Shown: piece after piece, positions 1-7,512 of the stretch
How the letters are laid out: every line of letters starts with the position of its first letter
How positions within the stretch are numbered: the stretch's first letter is position 1
NCBI GenBank assembly: GCA_044235825.1
Contig: JBIIHL010000024.1
Coordinates: forward strand, 1-21,325
Reading direction: 5' to 3'
Length of the DNA stretch: 21,325 nucleotides
DNA from: CANGYM01 sp044235825
GTDB taxonomy: Bacteria; Pseudomonadota; Alphaproteobacteria; JAJTHO01; CANGYM01
Notes under the pieces: generated by a model
Databases searched by the model: none
What the model saw: the letters and a program-made list of their open reading frames with translations, nothing else
Told to the model about the DNA's origin: nothing
Position numbers and translations under genes: made by a program

Positions 1-1312
1 CAACAATAAACAGCTCGCACAGGCTGGGGTCTTTTTCGGAACAATCGGCCAATTTCCCGGGCAGGTTGGCAATATCCAGCGCCCCTTTGCGGCGGGAGAG
101 TTCGCGGGCTTTTCGGGCGGCCTCCCGGGCGGAGGCGGCTTCGTAGGCTTTTTCCACGATTTGCTTGGCCTCGGCCGGATGTTCCTCTAACCACTGGCTG
201 AGTTTCTGCACACAGACGGTTTCCACCACAGGGCGAACCTCAGAGCTGACCAATTTATCCTTGGTCTGGGATGAAAATTTGGGATCGGGGACCTTGACGG
301 ACACAACGCAGGTCAATCCCTCGCGCACGTCATCACCGGTCAGTGAGATTTTATCCCGCTTGCTGGCGGGGGCCAGCGCCGTCATTTGATTCACGGTGCG
401 GGTTAAGGCGCCCCGAAAACCGGCCAAGTGCGTTCCCCCGTCTTTTTGCGGGATGTTGTTGGTAAAACACAGCACGTTTTCGTGATAGCTGTTGTTCCAT
501 TGCAGGGCAATTTCCACGGAGACCCCTTCGCGTTCCCCCTCAATGGAAATGGTGGAGCTAATGGGTTGCTTCGCCCGATCCAAATACCCCACAAAGGCCG
601 CAATGCCGCCTTGATAACAAAGATCCGTGCGCTGGTCCTCTTCCCCACGTTCGTCAATTAGGGTAATAGACACACCAGAGTTCAAAAAGGCCAGTTCCCG
701 CAACCGGTGTTCCAGCGTCATATAATCAAAAACAATGGCGGAAAAGGTTTCAATGGACGGATAAAACCGCACGGTGGTGCCCTTTTTCCCCTGCGCATCG
801 CCCACCACGGCCAAGGGGGCCACGGCCTCCCCATGGGCAAAGCGCATCTGGTGGGTTTTGCCGTCGCGGTAAATGGTCAGCTCTAACCACTCTGACAGGG
901 CATTGACCACAGAGACCCCCACCCCGTGCAAGCCCCCTGAGACTTTGTAAGAATTCTGATCAAATTTTCCCCCTGCGTGCAGCTGGGTCATGATGACCTC
1001 GGCGGCGGAGATGCCTTCTTCGGCATGAATATCCACGGGAATCCCGCGCCCGTTGTCCGAAACACTGACAGAGCCATCACTGTGAATGGTCACCACAACG
1101 CGGTCACAGTGTCCGGCTAGGGCTTCATCAATGGCGTTGTCCACGACCTCATACACCATGTGGTGCAGGCCTGATCCATCATGCACATCCCCGATATACA
1201 TTCCTGGCCGTTTGCGAACAGCCTCCAAACCCCGCAAAACCTTGATGGAATCCGCGCCGTACTCTTGGGCGGCGGCGTTGTCTTGGGTTTCTTCTTTTTT
1301 CAGGGCAGTCAT
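1..1312 (-). CDS. gyrB: DNA gyrase subunit B, N-terminal 437 residues (3' end outside window)
   Basis: GyrB is the ATPase subunit of DNA gyrase, which introduces negative supercoils together with GyrA. The reading frame is open from the start to the window edge. It shows the GHKL ATPase motifs in order: VVDNAIDEALAG, DNGRGIP, and GGLHGVGVSVVNAL (read from about 900-950). The transducer domain follows, then the start of the TOPRIM region, ending in KGALDIANLPGKLADC and CELFIV just before the expected EGDSAGGS. About 360 C-terminal residues are missing because of the window edge, not because the gene is broken. An in-frame ATG at 1339 would add nine residues. I chose 1312 because GGAG sits 9 bases upstream and because a possible -10 (1347-1352) would leave the 1339 start almost leaderless. 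The gene is divergent from rplU. Confidence 0.97.
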   Translation of the reverse strand, partial: MTALKKEETQDNAAAQEYGADSIKVLRGLEAVRKRPGMYIGDVHDGSGLHHMVYEVVDNAIDEALAGHCDRVVVTIHSDGSVSVSDNGRGIPVDIHAEEGISAAEVIMTQLHAGGKFDQNSYKVSGGLHGVGVSVVNALSEWLELTIYRDGKTHQMRFAHGEAVAPLAVVGDAQGKKGTTVRFYPSIETFSAIVFDYMTLEHRLRELAFLNSGVSITLIDERGEEDQRTDLCYQGGIAAFVGYLDRAKQPISSTISIEGEREGVSVEIALQWNNSYHENVLCFTNNIPQKDGGTHLAGFRGALTRTVNQMTALAPASKRDKISLTGDDVREGLTCVVSVKVPDPKFSSQTKDKLVSSEVRPVVETVCVQKLSQWLEEHPAEAKQIVEKAYEAASAREAARKARELSRRKGALDIANLPGKLADCSEKDPSLCELFIV

Positions 1313-1346
1313 GAGATGGGGCTCCGTTATCTCTGGCATTCTCGCC

Positions 1347-1352
1347 ACTATA
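1347..1352 (-). promoter_or_regulatory. Possible -10 box for gyrB
   Basis: On the minus strand TATAGT lies about 35 bases before the chosen gyrB start. The hexamer 17 bases further upstream (TTCCTA) matches the -35 consensus at only three positions, so the call rests mainly on the -10. The same -10 hexamer occurs in the much stronger promoter before trpB. Confidence 0.35.
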
Positions 1353-1490
1353 GGGACAAACGGGGCGAATAGGAAGGGCGTTGTGGAATTGTGGGTAAAA
1401 ATCTACCACCCTGCCCAAAACAAAAAGCGGACATTCCTAATTTGCTAAGGAGGACATTATCAAGTTGCTCCTACACACTACTGAATTTTC

Positions 1491-1551
1491 CCTTGACAAG
1501 ACCTCCAAAACCCCTCAAGGTCTGTGCCTTGATTGTTTTTTGGTTTTTTTT
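1491..1551 (+). promoter_or_regulatory. rplU leader: terminator-like hairpin with alternative pairing
   Basis: TCAAGG (1515-1520) pairs with CCTTGA (1527-1532) around a 6-base loop. AAAAC (1507-1511) can add to GTTTT (1535-1539), and a T-rich tract follows to 1551, which is the form of an intrinsic terminator. TCAAGG can instead pair with an identical CCTTGA at 1491-1496, and AGACCT (1499-1504) is complementary to AGGTCT (1518-1523). Mutually exclusive pairings before a ribosomal protein operon suggest attenuation. The transcription start is unknown. A TTGACA at 1493 has no convincing -10 and, if it were the promoter, would exclude the hairpin from the RNA. Confidence 0.4.
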
Positions 1552-1566
1552 GGGAAGCCCTTTGTC

Positions 1567-1881
1567 ATGTACGCTATCTTTGCCCATTCTGGATCTCAAC
1601 ACCGCGCTTCGGTTGGTGATCGTTTGTCTCTTGATAAAATTGATGCCCCTGTTGGTGCGTCTATTACCTTGGACAACGTTGTTTTATGCCAAAATGGCGA
1701 TGCTGTCTCTGTGGGCGCCCCTTTCCTGAATGGCGCATCCTTGACGGCTGAGGTTCTTTCTCATGCCAAGGGTGATAAAGTCATCGTGTTTAAAAAGAAA
1801 CGTCGTCACAACTATCGCCGCAAGCAGGGACACCGCCAGTGGCACACTGTTGTGAAAATTACCGATATTGCTGTCGCTTAA
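1567..1881 (+). CDS. rplU: 50S ribosomal protein L21
   Basis: L21 is a small beta-barrel protein of the large ribosomal subunit that contacts 23S rRNA. This is 104 residues, the usual length. The C-terminal block VFKKKRRHNYRRKQGHRQWHTVVKI is shared with the family, and the N-terminus MYAIFAHSGSQHRASVGD replaces the more usual GGKQYRV, so it is somewhat diverged there. The frame stays open upstream to 1465, but the family always begins at MYA, so 1567 is the start. The Shine-Dalgarno sequence is weak (GGGAAG). It heads a two-gene operon with rpmA, 14 bases downstream. The leader may control expression by attenuation. Confidence 0.96.
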   Translation: MYAIFAHSGSQHRASVGDRLSLDKIDAPVGASITLDNVVLCQNGDAVSVGAPFLNGASLTAEVLSHAKGDKVIVFKKKRRHNYRRKQGHRQWHTVVKITDIAVA

Positions 1882-1895
1882 AGGAGGAATGATCT

Positions 1896-2147
1896 ATGGC
1901 TCATAAGAAAGCAGGCGGAAGTTCTCGTAACGGTCGTGATTCCATCGGTCGTCGCCTCGGCATCAAGTGTTATGGCGGCGAATCTGTGATTTCCGGCAAC
2001 ATCATCGTCCGTCAACGGGGCACCACCGTTCACCCAGGCACCAACGTGGGCATGGGCAAGGATCACACCCTGTTCGCCACCGCCGCTGGCACCGTGGTTT
2101 TCACCAAAAAAGCCAACGATCGTACCTTTGTCTCTGTGGTGATTTAA
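1896..2147 (+). CDS. rpmA: 50S ribosomal protein L27
   Basis: L27 reaches the peptidyl transferase centre with its flexible N-terminus and helps position tRNA. The protein is 83 residues, of usual length. It begins MAHKKAGGSSRNGRDS, followed by GRRLGIKCYGG and the RQRGTTVHPGTNVGMGKDHTLFA block typical of the family. The N-terminus is the short form without the cleaved extension seen in Firmicutes. A strong AAGGAGG ribosome binding site lies at 1881-1887, directly after the rplU stop, so the two genes are cotranscribed. The common third gene of this operon, obgE, is absent; the next feature is a repeat element. Confidence 0.98.
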   Translation: MAHKKAGGSSRNGRDSIGRRLGIKCYGGESVISGNIIVRQRGTTVHPGTNVGMGKDHTLFATAAGTVVFTKKANDRTFVSVVI

Positions 2148-2547
2148 GGTTTTTTTGGGGGACGTACAGTTTTTCCTCTTACAAATCTTATCACGTTTGG
2201 AAAGAGGATGTAAGGGAGGGGACACTGATCTCAGATCTGTTCATTTCTGCCAAAACCTAACTCTGTGTCATTCCGGCCCAGCGAGCGTAGCGAGTGCCGA
2301 GCCGGAACCCAGCGCAAATGCCAAAATGCGAAGCGTTTTATTCCTTGTTTTAAAAAAATATATCGGCAAAAGGCTGCGCCTTTTGACAGTGGCGCTGGAT
2401 ACCGGATCAGCGGTCGCTGCGCTCCCTTGTCCGGTATGACGATACATAGAAATAAACAGCCCTGACACTGATCCAAGGAAGAATCACCTCCACCCTCCGA
2501 AGCACTAGACCTTTGTGAGCGTCTTTCAACTCTGAGTCTATTTCCCC
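2148..2547. other. Gene-free stretch between the convergent ends of rpmA and yraN
   Basis: This 400-base gap holds no credible gene. It begins with a T7 tract right after the rpmA stop (2151-2157), but I could not find a strong stem before it. Most of the rest is the palindromic element at 2221-2473. The remaining 74 bases before the yraN stop show nothing I can name. Confidence 0.8.
2221..2473. repeat. Nested palindromic, MITE-like element with flanking direct repeats
   Basis: A perfect 10-base direct repeat GACACTGATC lies at 2221-2230 and 2464-2473. Just inside are imperfect inverted repeats CTGTTCATTTC (2237-2247) and GAAATAAACAG (2449-2459), 10 of 11 complementary. Further in, GTCATTCCGG (2267-2276) faces CCGGTATGAC (2431-2440), and CCAGCGC (2309-2315) faces GCGCTGG (2392-2398). 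Four small hairpins sit within: TTCCGGC/GCCGGAA, AAAATGC/GCGTTTT, CAAAAGGC/GCCTTTTG and ATACCGGA/TCCGGTAT. The GTCATTCCGG type of palindrome is known as a dispersed repeat in several alphaproteobacterial genomes. The flanking repeats suggest, but do not prove, insertion by a transposase acting in trans. Confidence 0.7.
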
Positions 2548-2898
2548 CTAACCCCCCCACAAATTTTCTATCTGATGAATGTTCCCATTGGGGGTGACAA
2601 TCATGGCATCAAAACGGATATCGTGCTGTTGATATTGGGGATGTTCCGACAGGAAACATGCCGCTGCGGTGGCATAACGCTCCGGTGAAAGGGTGGCGAG
2701 GATCTCTCGCCCATGGTTCAGCGTGGGGCGGGCTTTGACTTCGATAAAAAGGAGCAAGGTATCACAAGACGCCACAATATCAATTTCCTGCGCTGGATTG
2801 CGATACCGATGGGCCAAAATCTGATAACCCTGTTGCTGTAAACGGTGTAAACATATCTCTTCGGCGCGGCGCCCCGTGGCATCCCCTGTGCGTTTCAT
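2548..2898 (-). CDS. yraN: YraN/UPF0102 family endonuclease-like protein
   Basis: This is a 116-residue protein of the UPF0102 family, which has a Holliday-junction-resolvase-like nuclease fold of uncertain cellular role. It shows the family pattern: GRRAEEICLHRLQQQGYQIL near residues 9-28, then RNPAQEIDIVA (33-43) with the acidic pair E38/D40, and FIEVKAR (51-57) carrying the E-x-K catalytic pair. Its ATG overlaps the rsmI stop codon in an ATGA junction, so it is probably translationally coupled to rsmI. The rsmI-yraN pairing is common in proteobacteria. Family assignment is secure, but the biochemical role is not. Confidence 0.92.
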   Translation of the reverse strand: MKRTGDATGRRAEEICLHRLQQQGYQILAHRYRNPAQEIDIVASCDTLLLFIEVKARPTLNHGREILATLSPERYATAAACFLSEHPQYQQHDIRFDAMIVTPNGNIHQIENLWGG

Positions 2899-3734
2899 GA
2901 CGTTTGATCCTTAACTGCCTTCAGCGCCATGGCATACAGCGTTTTTCTTGGCACATCCCACAACCCTTGGGCCAAGGCCACCGCCTGTTTCACCCCGTGG
3001 GCCTGAACCAAGGCTTTGATATGGGATTCTATATCTTGGGGATTGATCTCCTCTCGCGCGATATGGGCCACCAACACCCATTCCCCCCCCATGATTTTGG
3101 GATCTTTGGCCGCGCGAAGGGACAGGGCCTCGGTGATGGTTTGGGGGGTGCCCCTAAAGGTTCCTTCGTGAAGTTTTGTGATTTCACGGCACAGGACAAT
3201 CTGGGCCTGATCCCCAAAACGCTGCTGAATGGCCGACAGAACCTTTGTGATATCATGACAAGACACATACCCCACCACCGTGGTTTCCCGTGGCCAATCC
3301 AAATCTTTGGGGGTGATAAAGCCCACAAACACAAAACGATGGGTGGGCAAACCCGCCATAATCAGGCCCGCCACCGCAGCGCAGGCCCCGGGAACAGGAA
3401 TCACGGGCAGGCCGTGATCATGACAGGCCTGAACCAATTTATACCCGGGATCAGCAATCAGAGGGGTTCCTGCATCACTGATCAGGGCGACAGCCTTCCC
3501 CCCATGAATGGCCTCAATCACCTTTTGCCGCTGGATGTCATCAGAAAAATCATGATACGCCATCACACGGGGCGGGGCTATGCCATAATGATTTAATAAA
3601 GTTCGGCTGGTGCGGGTGTCTTCGCAGGCCACGATATCTGCCTGACGCAGAATCTCTAGGGCCCGAAGGGTGATATCTTTTAAATTGCCAATGGGGGTGG
3701 CAACAAGGTACAAACCAGAGGAAAGAGAGGCCAT
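2895..3734 (-). CDS. rsmI: 16S rRNA (cytidine-2'-O)-methyltransferase RsmI, diverged
   Basis: RsmI uses S-adenosylmethionine to methylate the ribose of C1402 in 16S rRNA. The protein is 279 residues. It has the N-terminal LYLVATPIGNLKDIT (9-23), CEDTRTSRTLL (38-48), HDFSDD, the cofactor loop SDAGTPLIADPGY (86-98) and PVPGACA (113-119). Later come CREITK, EGTFRG and GEWVLV. The region after VGFITPK looks shortened, and the family motif YESPHR is replaced by YVSCHDI (156-162). The frame continues upstream inside the opposing gene, but 3734 gives the family N-terminus. Its start lies 4 bases from that of the divergent lipoprotein gene. It overlaps yraN by 4 bases. Confidence 0.9.
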   Translation of the reverse strand: MASLSSGLYLVATPIGNLKDITLRALEILRQADIVACEDTRTSRTLLNHYGIAPPRVMAYHDFSDDIQRQKVIEAIHGGKAVALISDAGTPLIADPGYKLVQACHDHGLPVIPVPGACAAVAGLIMAGLPTHRFVFVGFITPKDLDWPRETTVVGYVSCHDITKVLSAIQQRFGDQAQIVLCREITKLHEGTFRGTPQTITEALSLRAAKDPKIMGGEWVLVAHIAREEINPQDIESHIKALVQAHGVKQAVALAQGLWDVPRKTLYAMALKAVKDQTS

Positions 3735-3738
3735 AACT

Positions 3739-4959
3739 ATGATCCAACAATTCCTGACACTATCCCTGATCGTGGCGCTGCTGTCAAATTGCGCCCTGCC
3801 TGTGGACACGGGGACGTCCCGTCGTGATGCCCCTGCTTCGTTAACGCAGGTGGGGCCTGATACAGGGAATACGCCAAAGCCCTCATCGAATGTTGTCACC
3901 GTGTCGGATGAAATGGCCTCTTCTTCACCCTCTGCCCCCTCATCGGGTCAATCATGGCACGTGGCCCTGCTGGTGCCCCAATCCGGAAAGCATCAGGCAC
4001 TGGGGCAGGCTCTGGCCGAAAGCGCCGCGTTGTCGCTGGCCCGCCTTCCTGAGGGTAACCGTTTACGCCTGAGTGTCATGGACAGTGCCACGTTATCCCA
4101 AAGCACAGCCAAGGCCATGAAAGACCGTATCCTGAAAGACAACGTCAATCTGGTCATCGGTCCCGTGTTTGCTGAGCAAGCGCAAATCCTTCGCGCCACT
4201 TTGGGGGAAACGCCCAATGCCCCGCCGCTGATTGCCTTTTCCAACACCACCAGCATTGCCACCCCCCCCCTGTTTGTGGCGGGGTTTGATCCCTTTGCGG
4301 AAATCCTGACAGCCACAAAAGCCTTGGCCATGCAGGGGGGATGTCATGTCCTGATTCTTCCCGCCACCAAGGCAGGCTATGCCATGGAGCCTGCTTTAAA
4401 AGAAACCCTAAATACCAAAGGGGCCCGCATTCTGGGGATGATGTATTATCAGGACGCGTCTTTTAAAGATCTCGCCCCCACCCTAAGCCAAGCGGCGTCC
4501 TCCACCGCCGGATGCACACCCACACCCTCGGGCAATGCTTTCACCACCGTGGTGGCCCTTTCCGGAACACCGCTAAAGGCCGTTTTGCCCGCTCTGGAGA
4601 CCACCAACAGTGATGTGATCACACCGGCCCTGGTCCCGCCCACCACCAGACCTGTGTTTTTTGCCGATGTGGATCGGCGTGTTTGGGAAGAGGTGCAGCG
4701 CTATTATCAACAAACGTTGGGACGGGATGCGGCCCGTTTGGATGTGATTTCCTATGACATGGTGTCATTGGCCGGATATTTGGCCCAAAGTGGGGAAGAT
4801 GCAGGGACGGCCCTGAAAAATCCTTCCGGATTCAGTGGCTTGGTGGGCCTGTTTCGCTTTCAAGCAGGGGGCACCATCGAGCGGACCCTAGCGGTATACA
4901 AAAAAGATCAGGGACAAGTGGAGCTAATCACCCCAGCGGCCCAGCGGTTTGCGCCGTGA
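3739..4959 (+). CDS. Penicillin-binding protein activator (LpoA/LppC-like) lipoprotein
   Basis: The protein is 406 residues. The N-terminus MIQQFLTLSLIVALLSNCALP is a lipoprotein-like signal with the likely acylated cysteine at 18; the Asn at -1 is unusual for a lipobox. A Ser/Pro-rich linker follows, then a periplasmic-binding-protein-like fold starting WHVALLVPQSGKHQALGQAL near residue 73. This resembles the C-terminal domain of LpoA/LppC, outer-membrane proteins that stimulate peptidoglycan synthases. It lacks the long N-terminal TPR domain of the E. coli protein, as other alphaproteobacterial members do. The start at 3739 has AGAGG eight bases upstream. The stop overlaps the GTG of sfsA. 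Proximity to rsmI/yraN is typical for this family. A C9 run occurs at 4262-4270. Confidence 0.82.
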   Translation: MIQQFLTLSLIVALLSNCALPVDTGTSRRDAPASLTQVGPDTGNTPKPSSNVVTVSDEMASSSPSAPSSGQSWHVALLVPQSGKHQALGQALAESAALSLARLPEGNRLRLSVMDSATLSQSTAKAMKDRILKDNVNLVIGPVFAEQAQILRATLGETPNAPPLIAFSNTTSIATPPLFVAGFDPFAEILTATKALAMQGGCHVLILPATKAGYAMEPALKETLNTKGARILGMMYYQDASFKDLAPTLSQAASSTAGCTPTPSGNAFTTVVALSGTPLKAVLPALETTNSDVITPALVPPTTRPVFFADVDRRVWEEVQRYYQQTLGRDAARLDVISYDMVSLAGYLAQSGEDAGTALKNPSGFSGLVGLFRFQAGGTIERTLAVYKKDQGQVELITPAAQRFAP

Positions 4960-5636
4960 TCACCTTTGCCCAGACCGTTTCCGGTGTCCTGATTCAGCGC
5001 TACAAACGCTTTTTGATGGATGTTCGTTTGGACAGTGGAGAGATCATAACGGCTCACTGCCCCAATTCCGGATCCCTGATGGGGGTGAAGGAGGCCGGCA
5101 TGCCTGTGGTGTTGTCCCATAACCCCAGCCCCAACCGTACATACCCCTATACCGCCGAGATGGTGTATGCCGATGATACATGGGTGGGGGTGAATACCCA
5201 GCATCCCAACCGTTTGGTAAAAGAGGCCCTGCTGGCACGCAAACTGCCAGAGATTTCTGGTTATACCGCCGTTCAGCCCGAATCCACGGTGGGGCAAAGT
5301 CGGCTGGATTTCTTTTTGCCTGACTGGGGGTATGTTGAGGTGAAAAATGCCCACATGAAACGCCAGCCCCATCTGCTGGAATTTCCTGATGCCGTCACGG
5401 CGCGGGGGGTTAAGCATTTAAAGGAACTCTCGCAGTTGGTGGCCATGGGCCATAACGCCGCGCTGATTTATATTGGCCAGCGGGATGACGTGGATCGCTT
5501 TGCCGTGGCCCGTGACATTGATCCCGCCTACGCGGCTGCCTTTGACGATGCCCGCAAAGCAGGGGTGATGATGCTGGCCTATACCTGTCATGTTTCACCG
5601 GCGGGGATTGCGCTGGGGCGGGGGATTGTTGTGTGA
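4956..5636 (+). CDS. sfsA: SfsA family protein (sugar fermentation stimulation protein)
   Basis: The 226-residue protein matches SfsA over its whole length. It has the N-terminal OB-like part with RYKRFLMDV (15-23) and HCPNSGSLMG (34-43), then a PD-(D/E)XK nuclease-like core with SRLDFFL (115-121) and YVEVKNAHM (126-134), in which D118, E128 and K130 are the expected active-site set. FPDAVTARGVKHLKEL (143-158) follows. E. coli SfsA binds DNA and affects maltose genes; its real role is unsettled. Translation starts at GTG in a GTGA overlap with the upstream lipoprotein gene, so it is probably coupled. It converges on rmuC with only 12 bases between. Confidence 0.94.
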   Translation: MITFAQTVSGVLIQRYKRFLMDVRLDSGEIITAHCPNSGSLMGVKEAGMPVVLSHNPSPNRTYPYTAEMVYADDTWVGVNTQHPNRLVKEALLARKLPEISGYTAVQPESTVGQSRLDFFLPDWGYVEVKNAHMKRQPHLLEFPDAVTARGVKHLKELSQLVAMGHNAALIYIGQRDDVDRFAVARDIDPAYAAAFDDARKAGVMMLAYTCHVSPAGIALGRGIVV

Positions 5637-5648
5637 TGGGGGGGCTTT

Positions 5649-6965
5649 TTACGCTGCACCCTCCAACAGCGGGGTGATGGTTTCATCCACTTCTTTCAGG
5701 GTGATGTCTTTTTGATCTTGGGCGCTGATGGCGAGGGCCTGAAACTGCCGTGCCTTTGGCAGCAGGCGGGTTTGAAAGCTGGCCACGGCCTGATTGTAAC
5801 TTTTGTTGGATCGCTGCAGATGGGTGCCCACGTCCTGCAGGTGGCCGGCAAAGGTTTGCAGGCGGCCATACAAGTCCCGCGCCATATCGGCGGCCTTTTC
5901 CACGTGATCGGCCAAATGGTGCTGTTTCCAGCTGTGGGCAATGGCCATCAGGGTGGCCATCAGGGTGCTGGGGGTGGCCAGAATGATGCGTTGTTCCCAT
6001 GTTTTGGACAGCAGGTCTGGGGCTTGCTCGATGGCGGCAACAAAGGCACTTTCCAGCGGCATGAACAAAATCACAAACTCGGGGGCTTTGTTTTGGTATT
6101 GCTGCCAGTATGCTTTTTGCGTCAAAGCCCGCACGTGGGTCATCACGTGGCGCACGTGACGGTCCAGCGCGATTTGGCGGGATTCTTGGTCTTTGGCGTA
6201 GACAACGTCGTAGTAGGCATCAAAGGGCACCTTAGCATCCAAAATGACATAGCGCCCGCCGGGTAAGTGCATCACCACATCGGGCCGTTGCAGCTTTTGA
6301 TCGGCATCCCGCTGGGCCTCTTGCTCCACAAAGTCGCAGTGCATCATCATGCCGGCCTGTTCCAGAACGCGGCGCAGGGTCATTTCGCCCCACCGGCCGC
6401 GGACTTGGGGTTTGCGCAGGGCCTCAACCAATTTTTGGGTTTCCCCTGTGACGGTGTTTTGCAGGTCCATCAGGGATTTGATTTCGGTTTTCAGGCTGCT
6501 ATAGGCCGATGTGTGTTTGTCATTTAAATCCAGATGTTGTTTTTGGATGGCATCCATGCAGGATTTCATGGGCTCTAGCAGGGTTTCAATGGCCTTTTGC
6601 CGGTTCAGCAGGGTGTGCTGGGCCTCTTGCTGGGTTTTGTTTAGCTGCTCTTTGGCCAGCAACAGGAAATTTTCGTTGTTTTGTTTCAGGGCCTCTTGGG
6701 CCAGACTTTGGAAATGGACCTGTTGGTTTTTTTGTTCCCGCTCTAAAAAGGCAATCTGCTGGGCGTGCAGTTGTTTTTCCTGATCCAGCGTCATCTGCAG
6801 GTGTTTGGCCTCGGCCTCCGCTGTTTGTTTAAAGGCGGCATATTCCAAGCGCACCGCCAACAGGCGGCGCCACCAAGCAAACGACACCCCCGCCACAATC
6901 ACAAGCAACAGCAGAAAAAACACCGCAAAAACAACGGGCGGGACAGAGGCAAAGGGTTCAGGCAT
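5649..6965 (-). CDS. rmuC: DNA recombination protein RmuC
   Basis: RmuC limits DNA inversions and rearrangements and carries a nuclease-like fold. The 438-residue protein has one N-terminal membrane segment (about 9-30, VPPVVFAVFFLLLLVIVAGV), a long Gln/Glu/Lys-rich coiled coil (about 40-150), and the RmuC core. The core shows RGRWGEMTLRRVLEQAGM (189-206), PDVVMHLPGGRYVILDAKVP (228-247, with the D...D-x-K pattern), FVILFMPLESAF and ILATPSTLMATLMAIAHSWKQ. It starts 6 bases after the dps stop, with a GGAG that overlaps the end of dps, so the two genes form an operon. Confidence 0.95.
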   Translation of the reverse strand: MPEPFASVPPVVFAVFFLLLLVIVAGVSFAWWRRLLAVRLEYAAFKQTAEAEAKHLQMTLDQEKQLHAQQIAFLEREQKNQQVHFQSLAQEALKQNNENFLLLAKEQLNKTQQEAQHTLLNRQKAIETLLEPMKSCMDAIQKQHLDLNDKHTSAYSSLKTEIKSLMDLQNTVTGETQKLVEALRKPQVRGRWGEMTLRRVLEQAGMMMHCDFVEQEAQRDADQKLQRPDVVMHLPGGRYVILDAKVPFDAYYDVVYAKDQESRQIALDRHVRHVMTHVRALTQKAYWQQYQNKAPEFVILFMPLESAFVAAIEQAPDLLSKTWEQRIILATPSTLMATLMAIAHSWKQHHLADHVEKAADMARDLYGRLQTFAGHLQDVGTHLQRSNKSYNQAVASFQTRLLPKARQFQALAISAQDQKDITLKEVDETITPLLEGAA

Positions 6966-6971
6966 GGGGGG

Positions 6972-7403
6972 TTAGGCTCCGGTGGCCTCGAGCATCCACG
7001 CAAAGGCATTGTGCTGTTCCAGCAGGCCGTCCAAAAACGTCACGGTGATGATTTTCCCCTCGGCCTCCGCCAACTGGCGGGATTCGGTGGCCAAGGTGAT
7101 GATGCGGCGATGATCGGCGGCCAGCGACAGGACCATATCGCGGGCTTTGGCGTGTTCATCGCCGTCCTGAATCACGGATTCCTTTTGAAACACCGACAAA
7201 CCGGCGGGGACTTTGGCGCCCAGGGACCGAATGGCCTCGGCCACGCCATCCACCAGGGGCAAAAGGGCCGTGTACTGCGTTTCAAACAGGGCATGCAAAG
7301 CCGGAAACTCAGGCCCCGTCACATTCCAGTGATAGGTCTGGGTTTTCAAAAACAGGGCGTATTCACTGGAAAGCAGCGTGTGCAGGGATGAAGTAAGGGA
7401 CAT
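6972..7403 (-). CDS. dps: Dps family ferritin-like protein
   Basis: Dps proteins form 12-subunit shells that oxidise and store iron with hydrogen peroxide, and many also coat DNA. The protein is 143 residues. The inter-subunit ferroxidase residues are all in register: H25 in YHWNVTG, H37 in LHALFE, E41 in place of the usual Asp, D52 and E56 in VDGVAEAIR. There is no Lys-rich tail at either end, so DNA binding through a tail is not evident. It is the first gene of a dps-rmuC operon, which joins oxidative protection with DNA maintenance. It is divergent from the luxR-type gene across a dyad-rich intergenic region. Confidence 0.93.
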   Translation of the reverse strand: MSLTSSLHTLLSSEYALFLKTQTYHWNVTGPEFPALHALFETQYTALLPLVDGVAEAIRSLGAKVPAGLSVFQKESVIQDGDEHAKARDMVLSLAADHRRIITLATESRQLAEAEGKIITVTFLDGLLEQHNAFAWMLEATGA

Positions 7404-7478
7404 GACAAAACACCTTTATAAAACTATCGACGCATTACAAAAACAATCTAGCCCCTTCAGGGGGAAGGCTCAATGGAA

Positions 7479-7512
7479 AATTTCCCTAAGGGCACTTTTC
7501 ACAAGGGAAATT
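7479..7512. promoter_or_regulatory. 9-bp perfect inverted repeat in the dps/luxR-type intergenic region
   Basis: AATTTCCCT (7479-7487) and AGGGAAATT (7504-7512) are exact reverse complements with a 16-base spacer. The position suits an operator for the divergent dps operon, with a centre about 90 bases upstream of the dps start codon, or a cruciform. The regulator is unknown. Confidence 0.4.

Noticed and set aside
1493..1498. TTGACA as the rplU -35 box
   Set aside because: The hexamers 16-18 bases downstream (CAAGGT region) do not resemble a -10, and the site is better explained as part of the CCTTGA repeat.
2155..2439. Small open frames within the rpmA-yraN gap
   Set aside because: They run through the palindromic hairpins, lack ribosome binding sites and encode low-complexity peptides.
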